Of a DNA stretch of 64,000 bases, positions 24,400 through 32,294 are shown in pieces (position 1 is the stretch's first letter; the number at the start of each line of letters is the position of its first letter). Below the pieces are notes generated by a model. It was not told where the DNA came from, ran no database searches, and worked only from the letters and a program-made list of their open reading frames with translations. The stretch is taken from contig JAGNKX010000006.1 in the NCBI GenBank assembly GCA_017999915.1, forward strand, positions 1-64,000. Reading direction: 5' to 3'. The DNA is from Spirochaetota bacterium. GTDB lineage: Bacteria > Spirochaetota > UBA4802 > UBA5550. Position numbers and translations under genes: made by a program.

Positions 24400-25203
24400 A
24401 TGACCATGCGGATGAGAATAGTAACGGCGGCGGCAGCGGCGATGTTCCTGATCCCCCGGATTGAGGGGGGCCAGGCGCAGTATCACGTGGAGGCGATCGC
24501 GGGAGACGTGAAGATCATTTCCGGCGGCGTCACCAGGCATGCGGCGGTGGACCAGGCGCTGATCGGCGGGGACGTCATCATGACCGGCGGGAGCTCCATG
24601 GCCGATATCTCCTGGGGCGACCGCGGCCTCGTGCGGGTCGAGGAAAAGACGAGGGTTGCCGTTTCCGCCCTGGCGAAAAAGGCCGATGACCCGGACCTGG
24701 ACATGAGCGCGGGCAGCATCATGATAATGCTGTCGAACCTGGTGCGCGGCGAAACGTACCGGGTCAAGACGCACACCCAGATCGCGTCGGTCAGGGGCAC
24801 CAGCTTCCGCGTAAGCGCCGATGACGACCTCTCCCGCGTCGATGTGCTGACCGGATCGATCATGGTCCACCCCGTGCTGGCGGGAGCCGTCATCCGTGAG
24901 ATCGGGGAGGCCGTTACCGAGGACCATTCGGTTTCGATGAACCGGTCGCTGGTGAAGGAGATCGTCGCCAGGCGGGTGAAGATATCCGTGCTGATGCTTC
25001 AGAAGAGGGACCTGGACGGACTGGCGGACCGGTTCGATTCCATGCAGAAGTCACGCGGGTTCAAGAGGCTTAACGCCAGGATCAGGAACGAGATCGGCGA
25101 AAGGATAAAAAGGCACCGGGAGCGCCTGAGGGACGGCGGCAAGCGCCGACCCGGCAGGAAGCCCCAGGACGGAGGCATGAGGCGGCCGAGGCCGGGACGA
25201 TGA
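24400..25203 (+). CDS. Exported FecR-domain protein (267 aa)
   Basis: Signal peptide (about 1-25, ending EGGQAQ), then a FecR beta domain (about 28-170) with the usual features: AIAGDVKIISGG, GGDVIMTGGSSMADISWGDRG, RVEEKTRVAV and TQIASVRGTSFRVSADDD. The C-terminal 80 residues are helical and end in a very basic tail (RHRERLRDGGKRRPGRK). There is no membrane helix or anti-sigma zinc finger, so this is a free periplasmic or surface FecR protein, a type common in spirochaetes with unknown function. I chose ATG at 24400, nine bases after GGGAGG; a GTG at 24394 is too close to it. Confidence 0.8.
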   Translation: MTMRMRIVTAAAAAMFLIPRIEGGQAQYHVEAIAGDVKIISGGVTRHAAVDQALIGGDVIMTGGSSMADISWGDRGLVRVEEKTRVAVSALAKKADDPDLDMSAGSIMIMLSNLVRGETYRVKTHTQIASVRGTSFRVSADDDLSRVDVLTGSIMVHPVLAGAVIREIGEAVTEDHSVSMNRSLVKEIVARRVKISVLMLQKRDLDGLADRFDSMQKSRGFKRLNARIRNEIGERIKRHRERLRDGGKRRPGRKPQDGGMRRPRPGR

Positions 25204-25300
25204 AACGAAGCGGACCCAGGACCGCAGCCGATGATCTGATTACAAAAGCGCCCTTGAGACGTGATGGCAGGGGATTACGGGGAACGTTCCTGATACGGCA

Positions 25301-26377
25301 ATGCTTGTTACCATAGGAATCGAAATTACCTTGTTCGGGTGCGGACTCTGCCTGCTGCAGGCCCTGGAGCGCATGCCTGAATCCGGGAAGGGGACCGCGC
25401 CGGGTATCCTTTTCTACATCTTCAATGCCGTGATCATGCTGGGAACGGCCCTGATCGCCCGCGGCGTTCCCCAGGAGTATCCCGCTTCGATCTTCCTTTT
25501 TATAACGTCCCTTGTCATCATCGGGCCGCTGAACCTCTTCTACTATCACACCCTGCTCTATCCGGGAGCGCCGCTCCCCTACCGGGTCGCGCTCCACCTG
25601 GCACCGGCCATGGCGTGCTTCATCGCCGAGGTCCTGTTCCAGCTCCAGCCCGCGGCGTTCAAGATGGAAATGATCGGCGCTTTCCTGGCCGATCCCCTCG
25701 GTTCCCCGCTGGTTTACCTGCTGGCCGCGGTGGTGGCCCACATCCTCATCTATGTCGCGGCCATCATCAAGGTGGCCCTGTCGGACGTGGGCATCAGCGG
25801 ATCGCCGCGGGGGTTCCGCTTCATCCTCTATATCGCCATAGGCATACTCCTGGTCATCGCGTTCCTCGCCGGCGGGTTCCTGGGCGGAAGCCCGGCGGTG
25901 TTCATTGCCGGCGGCATCATCAACGTCTGGGTCCACATCTCCCTCTACATCGGGATCAGGGCGTACCCGCAGTTCTTCTTCGAGCTGAAGCGCGAGATCA
26001 GGAAAAAGCGCTACGAGAAATCGATGCTCCGCGGCCTTGACACGGACATCATCAGGGACCGCCTGGAGGAGCTCATGTCGGATGAGGGGCTCTTTCGCGA
26101 CAGCGACGTGTCCCTCGCCTCCGTGGCTGAGAGGCTCTCCATAACGCCCCACCAGCTTTCCCAGGTGCTGAACGAGCTGATGAACACCGGGTTCTGGGAC
26201 TTCGTGAACCGCTACCGCATCGACGAGGCCAAGCGGCTCCTCCGGGACAATCCGGACGCGAACATCATCTCCGTCTGCTTCCAGGTCGGGTTCAATTCAA
26301 AGTCCTCGTTCAACAGCGCCTTCAAGAAGATGACGGGAATGACTCCGCGGGAATTCAAGCAGGGCCGCCCTGCTTGA
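25301..26377 (+). CDS. AraC-family regulator with membrane N-terminal half (358 aa)
   Basis: About seven hydrophobic helices fill residues 1-225, followed by a short charged linker (RKKRYEKS) and a C-terminal AraC/HTH_18 domain (about 250-355): VSLASVAERLSITPHQLSQVLNE is the first helix-turn-helix, and ISVCFQVGFNSKSSFNSAFKKMTGMTP is the highly conserved second. Such membrane-bound AraC proteins are frequent in spirochaetes and Leptospira-like bacteria. The sensor half presumably reads a lipophilic or envelope signal. It lies 104 bp upstream of the SDR gene that begins the putative lipid cluster and is a fair candidate for its regulator. Ribosome site weak. Confidence 0.88.
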   Translation: MLVTIGIEITLFGCGLCLLQALERMPESGKGTAPGILFYIFNAVIMLGTALIARGVPQEYPASIFLFITSLVIIGPLNLFYYHTLLYPGAPLPYRVALHLAPAMACFIAEVLFQLQPAAFKMEMIGAFLADPLGSPLVYLLAAVVAHILIYVAAIIKVALSDVGISGSPRGFRFILYIAIGILLVIAFLAGGFLGGSPAVFIAGGIINVWVHISLYIGIRAYPQFFFELKREIRKKRYEKSMLRGLDTDIIRDRLEELMSDEGLFRDSDVSLASVAERLSITPHQLSQVLNELMNTGFWDFVNRYRIDEAKRLLRDNPDANIISVCFQVGFNSKSSFNSAFKKMTGMTPREFKQGRPA

Positions 26378-26481
26378 ATTTTTTCGTATGACTTTATAAG
26401 TACGGTCGACAGGCGCCGCTGAATATGATAGAAATGCGTCATGGCTGACGCACCGGCTGACATCACCGGGAGGAGTACTCT

Positions 26482-27465
26482 ATGAAGGCACTGGTCACGG
26501 GGGTAAGCGGTTTTATCGGGTCCGTCCTGGTAAAGGAGCTCATTGCCCGGGGGCACAAGGTCAGGGCCCTGGCCTTTCCCCAGGAGCAGGCCTATGACCT
26601 GGTGAAGATGGGAGCGGAGATCGTCCGCGGCGACCTGACCCGGCCCGAAAGCCTCCGGGGAATCTGCGACGGCGTCGACACGGTGTTCCACCTGGCGGCC
26701 CGCGTCACCGACTGGGGCACGAAAAAGCAGTTCTACGACGCCATATACGGCGCCACCGAAAGCCTCCTGAAGGAGGCGGAGGGAAAGGCCTCCCGCTTCG
26801 TGTACGTAAGCTCCATCGCCGCCCTGGGCATGGGACGGCACCTCAGGGGCGTGAAGGAGACAGACCCGCCCCGCAAATCAGGCGTGTACTATAACGACGC
26901 CAAGGCAGACGCCGAGGCGCTGGTGCGGCGCTACCATGACGGGGGGACCATCGCCTGCACCATCGTGCGGCCCGCCAACGTGACCGGGCCCGGGAGCGTG
27001 TGGGTCCGGGACATAATCGACCAGATGAAAAAAATGCCGGTCCCCCTCTTCGACGGCGGCCGCCATCCCACCAGCTTCGTGTACGTGGACAGCCTGGCGG
27101 ACGGCATCATCCGCGCCGGCACCATGGACATAGCCCGGGGGAAGGCCTACCACTTCAGGGACGACTGGACCGCCACCTGGAAAGAGTACATCACGGCCCT
27201 TGGGTCCTTCATCGGCCGGAAGCCCTGCGGGAGAATTCCGTTCCGCCTGGCCTGGTCCCTCGGTTTTGTGATGGAAAAGATACTGAACCCGCTCCAGGTC
27301 CGCGCGCCGCTGACGCGTCTCAACGCCGGCGTCCTGGGCAGGAACAACGATGTGGACACTACCCTTGCCCGCACCGAGCTCGGCTGGCGCACGACGCATT
27401 CCTACGAGGAAGCGATGGAAGCCATCGGCCGGTGGGTGAAGGATACATACGGCGGCAGGCCCTGA
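26482..27465 (+). CDS. NAD(P)-dependent epimerase/dehydratase, extended SDR (327 aa)
   Basis: Rossmann fold opening with the nucleotide-binding VTGVSGFIGSVLVKEL (5-20) and the acid DVDT/HLAAR region of extended SDRs. Catalytic YxxxK is Y-N-D-A-K in GVYYNDAKADAE (about 134-145), with an upstream Ser (YVSSIA). It resembles dihydroflavonol-4-reductase / 3-beta-hydroxysteroid-dehydrogenase-like enzymes that reduce or oxidise a hydroxyl on a hydrophobic molecule, so a lipid or isoprenoid substrate is plausible. GGAGG precedes the ATG. First gene of a five-gene co-directional set with an SCP2-like protein, a ThDP enzyme, an alcohol dehydrogenase and a CFA-synthase-like methyltransferase. Confidence 0.88.
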   Translation: MKALVTGVSGFIGSVLVKELIARGHKVRALAFPQEQAYDLVKMGAEIVRGDLTRPESLRGICDGVDTVFHLAARVTDWGTKKQFYDAIYGATESLLKEAEGKASRFVYVSSIAALGMGRHLRGVKETDPPRKSGVYYNDAKADAEALVRRYHDGGTIACTIVRPANVTGPGSVWVRDIIDQMKKMPVPLFDGGRHPTSFVYVDSLADGIIRAGTMDIARGKAYHFRDDWTATWKEYITALGSFIGRKPCGRIPFRLAWSLGFVMEKILNPLQVRAPLTRLNAGVLGRNNDVDTTLARTELGWRTTHSYEEAMEAIGRWVKDTYGGRP

Positions 27466-27512
27466 GTGAGATCACTACCGGCCGCCGCGATCACGTTATA
27501 CAGGAGAAGCCT

Positions 27513-27872
27513 ATGAGATTCACGCTGCTGCTTTTTGTTCTGCACAGGATACTGAAATGGGCATCGAAGCACAGGCCCGCGTACCGCAACTACATCGGCT
27601 CCATTCACCAGGTGAAGATCATGATCAAGACCGCCGACGGGAAGCGGGGGAGGCTCTTCATCTTCGACAAGGGCGACGTTCTCACGAAAGGAGGCGCCCG
27701 GCACCCCTATGACGCGGCCATCGTCTGGTCCGACGCGAAGACCGGCTTCAGGGTGATGGCGTCGAAGAGCGACGAGGAGCAGTTCATGGCCGCGGCCGCG
27801 GGGAAGATGAAGCTCGACGGCATGGCCTTTTTCGCCCAGTGGTTCAACGACGGCGTGAAGCTGGTGATGTAG
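27513..27872 (+). CDS. Small SCP2-like lipid-binding protein (119 aa)
   Basis: Begins MRFTLLLFVLHRILKWASKHRP with a hydrophobic/basic N-terminal helix. It then has strand-rich segments (VKIMIKTADG, GRLFIFDKGDV) and a C-terminal part (FMAAAAGKMKLDGMAFFAQWFNDGVKLV) reminiscent of the SCP-2 sterol-carrier fold, where AGK and FxxxFxxGxxL-type patterns line a lipid tunnel. The call is from pattern only. CAGGAG stands before the ATG at 27513. It sits between the SDR and ThDP genes, consistent with holding a hydrophobic substrate for them. Confidence 0.6.
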   Translation: MRFTLLLFVLHRILKWASKHRPAYRNYIGSIHQVKIMIKTADGKRGRLFIFDKGDVLTKGGARHPYDAAIVWSDAKTGFRVMASKSDEEQFMAAAAGKMKLDGMAFFAQWFNDGVKLVM

Positions 27873-27881
27873 GAGGCCTGT

Positions 27882-27999
27882 CCCTCCCCCTTGATGGGGG
27901 AGGTTAGGAGGGGGTGATACAATGAAAGCACAATAGCGGTTTTGGTATGTGATAATGATCTTTTTCACCCTCCCCTTTCCACTCCCATCGAGGGAGGGG
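27882..27999. mobile_element. MITE-like inverted-repeat element, copy 1
   Basis: About 118 bp, starting CCCTCCCCCTTGATGGGGG and ending in the inverse-type arm ATCGAGGGAGGGG, with inner segments TAGGAGGGGGTGAT and TTTTTCACCCTCCCC. The same blocks in opposite orientation make up the element at 34850-35000. No coding capacity. It lies between the SCP2-like and ThDP genes and may affect their cotranscription. Confidence 0.6.
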
Positions 28000-28047
28000 A
28001 ATGTCTCAATAACATGTGCTCAATCAACAACAATGAGGAGGAACACA

Positions 28048-29715
28048 ATGGCTCAGATAAGCGGCGGGCACCTGGTTGCCAAATACCTGAAAGAAGTAGA
28101 AAAAATCGACACCGTCTTCGGCATTTCCGGCGGGCATATCGAGGCGATGCTGGACGGCTTTACGGAATACAAGATCCGCACCATAGACGTGCGGCATGAG
28201 CAGGCGGCGGCGATGATGGCCCACGCCATATCCATTTACACGGGCAAGCCGGGGGTGTGCTTCCTCACCGCCGGTCCCGGCTTCACCAACGGCGTCACCG
28301 GCATAGCCAACGCCTACCTGGACAACGCCCCCCTGGTGGTGCTCTGCGGCAGGGCGCCGATCCGGGACGACCTGAAGGGCGCGCTCCAGGAGATGAACCA
28401 GATCGAGGTCGTCAGGCCCATAACAAAATGGGCGGCCACCTGCTATGACACGAAGCGCATCCCGGAGTACATGGCCATAGCCTTCAGGAACGCCACCGAG
28501 GGACGGCCCGGACCCGTGTTCCTCGAGTTGCCCCCGGATATCCTCAATATAAAGGTGGACGAGTCCCTCGCGCCCATGCCGGCCAGGTCCACGCCGAAAT
28601 TCACCGTCCATCCCGACGACGGCGAACTCAAGGCCGCGGCGGAGATCATCAACAACGCGAAGAAGCCCCTCTTCCTCGGCGGCAGCGGCGTGAACTTCAG
28701 CGGCTGCTCCGAGAGCCTCGGGCGGTTCGTGGATAAGACCGGTGTCCCCTTCATGCTGCTCAATTACGGCAGGGGCGAGCTTCCGGACGATCATCCCCTG
28801 TCGGTCATGGACATGGGCAACCTGGGCCTCTTTTTCGCCATCGGCCAGAACGACGTGATCATCGCCGCCGGCCTCCGGTTCAACTGGCTCCTGCAGTTCG
28901 GCAAGATCATCCCGCCGACGGTGAAGATGATCAGGATAGATATCGATCCCCACGAGATCAACCGCAACGTGGAGGCCACGGTCGGCCTGGTCGGCGATAT
29001 CGGCTCCGTCCTCGACCAGCTTCTCCCCTTCGTTCAGAAGATCGACCACGGCGATTGGATAAAGACCCTGAAGTCGGCGGGAAGTTCCATACTGGACTAC
29101 GAGATAAGGATGCGGGAAACGGCGTCCGATCCTATCCATCCGATCCGCCTCGTTTCCCAGATACAGAAGTTCGTGGGAAGCGACGCCATCTATGTGGCTG
29201 ACGGCGGCGATACCCAGTATTTCGGACTCGGCTTCATGACGCGGCAGAAGGCCGGGGTCATAGCCTCGGCGGCGGGCCTCCTCGGGTGCCTGGGCACCGG
29301 CATCCCCTTCGGCATGGCGGCGAAGCTCGCCCGGCCCGACAAGAAGGTCGTGGTCCTCAACGGCGACGGCTCCTTCGGCTTTAACTCCATGGAGTTCGAC
29401 ACCATGGTGCGCCACAATATCCCGGTGGTGGTCGTGGTCAACAACGACTGCGCCTGGGGCATGATCAAGCACAGCCAGGAGCTGTCCATAGGCAAGGACC
29501 GGCTCCAGTGCGCCGAGCTGGGCACGCGGCATTACGAGAAGCTGGCCGAGGGCCTCGGCGGCCACGGCGAGTTCGTCACCAGGGACGAGGAGATCATACC
29601 GGCGCTGGAGCGGGCCTTTGCCTCGGGCAAGCCCGCCTGCGTGAACGTCATGACGGACCCCACGGTGACGAGCCCGGCGACGCCGCTGTTTTATCAATCG
29701 CTGAAGATGGATTGA
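28048..29715 (+). CDS. ThDP-dependent enzyme, acetolactate synthase / 2-hydroxyacyl-CoA lyase superfamily (555 aa)
   Basis: Three-domain ThDP enzyme. The pyrimidine domain has the activating Glu in RHEQAAAMMAHA (E51). The central domain is near 190-330. The diphosphate domain carries the GDGSFG...NND cofactor motif (about 437-466). No FAD-binding region typical of true acetolactate synthase is evident, and no small subunit or ilv gene is near, so a carboligase or lyase on an acyl or keto substrate is more likely than branched-chain amino acid synthesis. The ATG at 28048 follows GAGGAGG. Neighbours suggest lipid or ketone metabolism: alcohol dehydrogenase downstream, SDR and SCP2-like upstream. 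Substrate unknown. Confidence 0.85.
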   Translation: MAQISGGHLVAKYLKEVEKIDTVFGISGGHIEAMLDGFTEYKIRTIDVRHEQAAAMMAHAISIYTGKPGVCFLTAGPGFTNGVTGIANAYLDNAPLVVLCGRAPIRDDLKGALQEMNQIEVVRPITKWAATCYDTKRIPEYMAIAFRNATEGRPGPVFLELPPDILNIKVDESLAPMPARSTPKFTVHPDDGELKAAAEIINNAKKPLFLGGSGVNFSGCSESLGRFVDKTGVPFMLLNYGRGELPDDHPLSVMDMGNLGLFFAIGQNDVIIAAGLRFNWLLQFGKIIPPTVKMIRIDIDPHEINRNVEATVGLVGDIGSVLDQLLPFVQKIDHGDWIKTLKSAGSSILDYEIRMRETASDPIHPIRLVSQIQKFVGSDAIYVADGGDTQYFGLGFMTRQKAGVIASAAGLLGCLGTGIPFGMAAKLARPDKKVVVLNGDGSFGFNSMEFDTMVRHNIPVVVVVNNDCAWGMIKHSQELSIGKDRLQCAELGTRHYEKLAEGLGGHGEFVTRDEEIIPALERAFASGKPACVNVMTDPTVTSPATPLFYQSLKMD

Positions 29716-29717
29716 TA

Positions 29718-29753
29718 CCCGGTAGCCCCGGGTTTAAACCCGGGGCTACCGGG
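29718..29753. repeat. Perfect 36-bp palindrome
   Basis: The arm CCCGGTAGCCCCGGGTTT is followed at once by its exact inverse. It lies directly after the stop of the ThDP gene and 29 bp before the alcohol dehydrogenase ATG. Such GTAGCCCCGGG palindromes are met as dispersed intergenic repeats in many environmental genomes. Could attenuate the transcript or protect its 3' end. Confidence 0.7.
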
Positions 29754-29782
29754 GCTAACAGAAATATCCGTGGAGGTATCTC

Positions 29783-30994
29783 ATGAAGGCTTTAATGCTC
29801 AATCTCGATCCGCTGCGGTTCGCCGCTCTGCAGGTGCTGCGGCCCCTGAGCCTCAAGTTCTGCTACAACGGGCCCTTTTCGACGATCAGCCTTGCCGATA
29901 TCCCGGAGCCGAAGCTGCCATCGCAGGATTGGGTGAAGATAAGGATCAGGCTCTGCGGCCTCTGCGGGAGCGACATCAACCTCATGTTCATGAAGGACTC
30001 GCCTACGGCCATGCCTTTCACCTCCTTCCCCTGCGTGCCGGGCCACGAGTTCTGCGGCGAAATAGTCGAAACGGGAAGCGCCGTGAAGTCGGTGAAGATA
30101 GGCGACCTGGTCACCGCGATCCCGGTACTCAACTGTGACACGCGGGGGATCAAGCCGGTATGCAAGAGCTGCGCCGCCGGCGTCCCGGGGAACTGCGAGA
30201 ATTTCGCCGAGGGGAACATGGCGCCGGGCATGTTCATCGGCATCTGCAGGGATATTAACGGCGGCTTCGCCGAGTACGTGGCAGTCCATAAGAGCCAGGT
30301 GGTGCCGGTGCCGAAGGGCGTATCGCCCGAATCGGCGACCCTGACCGAGCCCCTGGCCGTGGGCCTCCAGGCGGTGCTGGACAACCTGCCGGGCAACCGC
30401 GACCGGGTCCTGGTCATAGGCGGCGGCGTCATCGGCGCCATGACGGTCAAGGCCATACGCGCCCTGGGGAGCGGCTGCGATATCACCGTGGTGGAGCCCT
30501 CCGGGTTCGCGGCAGCTTATGCGAAGGAGTCCGGAGCCGACAGGGTCATCGGCGGCAGTCTCATTGACGCGGCCGTGGATATCGCCGGCGGCAGGGCGTA
30601 CAAGCCCCTCCTGGGAGAGCGGATCGTGATGGGAGGCTTCGACCGGATATTCGATACCGTGGGTCACCGGGAGACCATCAACAACTCGCTTCGTATTCTC
30701 GCCACGAAGGGGACCCTTTCTGTGCTCGGCATCGGCAAGGAGGTGAAGCTGGACCTCACGCCTATCTGGCTCAAGCTCCAGACCGTGAAGGGCTGTTACG
30801 CTTATCGCTACAATGATGTCAGGGGCGGCAGGAAGCAGGCTTTCGAGATTGCCCTTGACCTGATCGCGAAGAGGAAGGTCCGCGTTGATGACATGCTCAC
30901 CCACAGGTTCAGGATCGAAGATTTCAGGAAGATGATCGAGGTGAACGTGCACAAGGGCCGCCACAGGGCCATGAAGACCGCGGTGGAATTCTGA
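29783..30994 (+). CDS. Zinc-type medium-chain alcohol dehydrogenase (403 aa)
   Basis: GroES-like catalytic domain with the zinc ligands CGLCGSD (Cys near 55-58) and GHEFCGE, a Cys-containing loop in the structural-zinc position (PVCKSCAAGVPGNC), and the Rossmann motif VLVIGGGVIGA near 213-223. Longer than average (about 350 residues): there is a 40-residue N-terminal extension before the usual first strand and an insert near 260. It should oxidise an alcohol or reduce a ketone with NAD(P). GGAGG precedes the ATG. Member of the putative lipid set between the ThDP enzyme and the CFA-like methyltransferase, in an order that would reduce the ThDP product. Confidence 0.87.
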   Translation: MKALMLNLDPLRFAALQVLRPLSLKFCYNGPFSTISLADIPEPKLPSQDWVKIRIRLCGLCGSDINLMFMKDSPTAMPFTSFPCVPGHEFCGEIVETGSAVKSVKIGDLVTAIPVLNCDTRGIKPVCKSCAAGVPGNCENFAEGNMAPGMFIGICRDINGGFAEYVAVHKSQVVPVPKGVSPESATLTEPLAVGLQAVLDNLPGNRDRVLVIGGGVIGAMTVKAIRALGSGCDITVVEPSGFAAAYAKESGADRVIGGSLIDAAVDIAGGRAYKPLLGERIVMGGFDRIFDTVGHRETINNSLRILATKGTLSVLGIGKEVKLDLTPIWLKLQTVKGCYAYRYNDVRGGRKQAFEIALDLIAKRKVRVDDMLTHRFRIEDFRKMIEVNVHKGRHRAMKTAVEF

Positions 30995-31002
30995 TTGCAT
31001 GA

Positions 31003-31036
31003 CCCGAAGGCGAGGATGTGCATCCCTGCCTTCGGG
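31003..31036. repeat. GAGGATG hairpin repeat / possible terminator
   Basis: CCCGAAGGC (31003-31011) and GCCTTCGGG (31028-31036) enclose an inner GGATG-TG-CATCC stem. Homologous to 4728-4757. It directly follows the alcohol dehydrogenase stop codon. No long T run. Confidence 0.55.
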
Positions 31037-31170
31037 GGCACCTCCATAATTATTTGATTATCCCTCATTTCTTAATTATTATATCTATATCAAAAGGCGG
31101 CAGCGGACATTCACGGACCTGATCATGGCATTTGAGAGAAGTCTATCTCGTTGGTTCAGTGAGGTGCCTT

Positions 31171-32286
31171 ATGATCCACAAAAAGATATGCCGGTACATT
31201 GAAAATCTCTTCAATTCGGCGGATATCCGCGTTGACGGTCCCAGGCCCTGGGACATCCAGGTGCACAACGACGAGTTTCTCGCGAAGGTCTTCAGGGGCG
31301 GCTCCCTTGCCCTGGGCGAATCGTACAGCGACGGGTGGTGGGACTGCGAGGCCCTGGACCAGTTCTTCGACAGGGTCTTCCGCGCCCGCTTGAACGAGAC
31401 GGTGAATCCCAGGTCCTTGCTGGCTATACTGGCGTCCCTGTTCATCAATATGCAGAACAGGGCACGGTCCCACCTGGTGGTGAAGAAGCATTATGACCTG
31501 GACGTGAACCTGTACCTCTCCTTCCTTGATCCCTACAACCAGTACACCTGCGGCTATTTCAATGACACCGAGGATCTCGCCAGGGCCCAGGAGCAGAAGC
31601 TCGACCTCATCTGCCGGAAGCTCATGGTATCGCCGGACGACTCGGTCCTCGACATCGGGTGCGGGTGGGGCGGCTTCGCCAGGTTCGCGGCTGAGCGGTA
31701 CGGGTGCCGCGTCACCGGGATCACCATATCCGACGAGCAGCTGCGTTATGCCAGGGAATTCTGCCGGGGCCTGCCCGTGGAGATAGTCAAGTCGGACTAC
31801 CGTGATTTCAGGGGCGTCTTCGACAAGGTCCTGGTCTGCGGCATGATCGAGCACGTGGGGTACAAGAACCACCGGAAGCTCATGGAGATGGCCTGCCGTT
31901 CCCTGAAGGAAAGGGGCCTCTTCCTCCTCCAGACCATCGGGTCGAACATCTCATCGCGGATGGGGGACCCCTGGATCAACAAGTACATTTTCCCCAACGG
32001 CCTTATTCCGTCGGCCAGGCAGATCGCCGCCGCCGCCGAGGGGCTCTTCACCATCGAGGACTGGCATTTCCTGGGACAGCACTACGACCGAACCCTCATG
32101 GCCTGGTACGGAAACTTTATAAAAAACTGGGACCGCGTAAAGAGCGCCTTTGACGAGCGGTTCTTCCGCACCTGGAAATACTATTTTCTGAGCTGCGCCG
32201 CTTCCTTCAGGGCGAAGGTCAATGACCTGTGGCAGGTGGTGTTCTCGAAGAATGGCCTGTCCCGGGACTATGCCTGCGTCAGGTGA
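31171..32286 (+). CDS. Cyclopropane-fatty-acyl-phospholipid synthase family methyltransferase (371 aa)
   Basis: AdoMet-dependent enzyme that methylates or cyclopropanates a lipid acyl chain at the membrane surface. The N-terminal region carries ESYSDGWWDCEALDQFF, typical of the family. The AdoMet motif is VLDIGCGWGGFARFAAERYG (about 157-176), followed by GITISDEQ, then the HVG and MxxxF segments of the lipid pocket. C-terminal WxYYFLSCAASFRA is also typical. About family length. I chose the ATG at 31171 with GAGG upstream rather than an earlier in-frame codon. Last gene of the lipid set and convergent, 8 bp apart, with the SpoIIE phosphatase gene. Confidence 0.93.
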   Translation: MIHKKICRYIENLFNSADIRVDGPRPWDIQVHNDEFLAKVFRGGSLALGESYSDGWWDCEALDQFFDRVFRARLNETVNPRSLLAILASLFINMQNRARSHLVVKKHYDLDVNLYLSFLDPYNQYTCGYFNDTEDLARAQEQKLDLICRKLMVSPDDSVLDIGCGWGGFARFAAERYGCRVTGITISDEQLRYAREFCRGLPVEIVKSDYRDFRGVFDKVLVCGMIEHVGYKNHRKLMEMACRSLKERGLFLLQTIGSNISSRMGDPWINKYIFPNGLIPSARQIAAAAEGLFTIEDWHFLGQHYDRTLMAWYGNFIKNWDRVKSAFDERFFRTWKYYFLSCAASFRAKVNDLWQVVFSKNGLSRDYACVR

Positions 32287-32294
32287 GAGGTCCC

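Noticed and set aside
28024-29697. 557-codon minus-strand open frame
   Set aside because: Mirror of the ThDP enzyme gene. The plus strand carries all cofactor motifs and a GAGGAGG ribosome site; the minus frame has none.
29718-29753. Considered as a phage attachment site
   Set aside because: No integrase or tRNA is nearby and there is no second copy in the window, so it is reported only as a palindrome.
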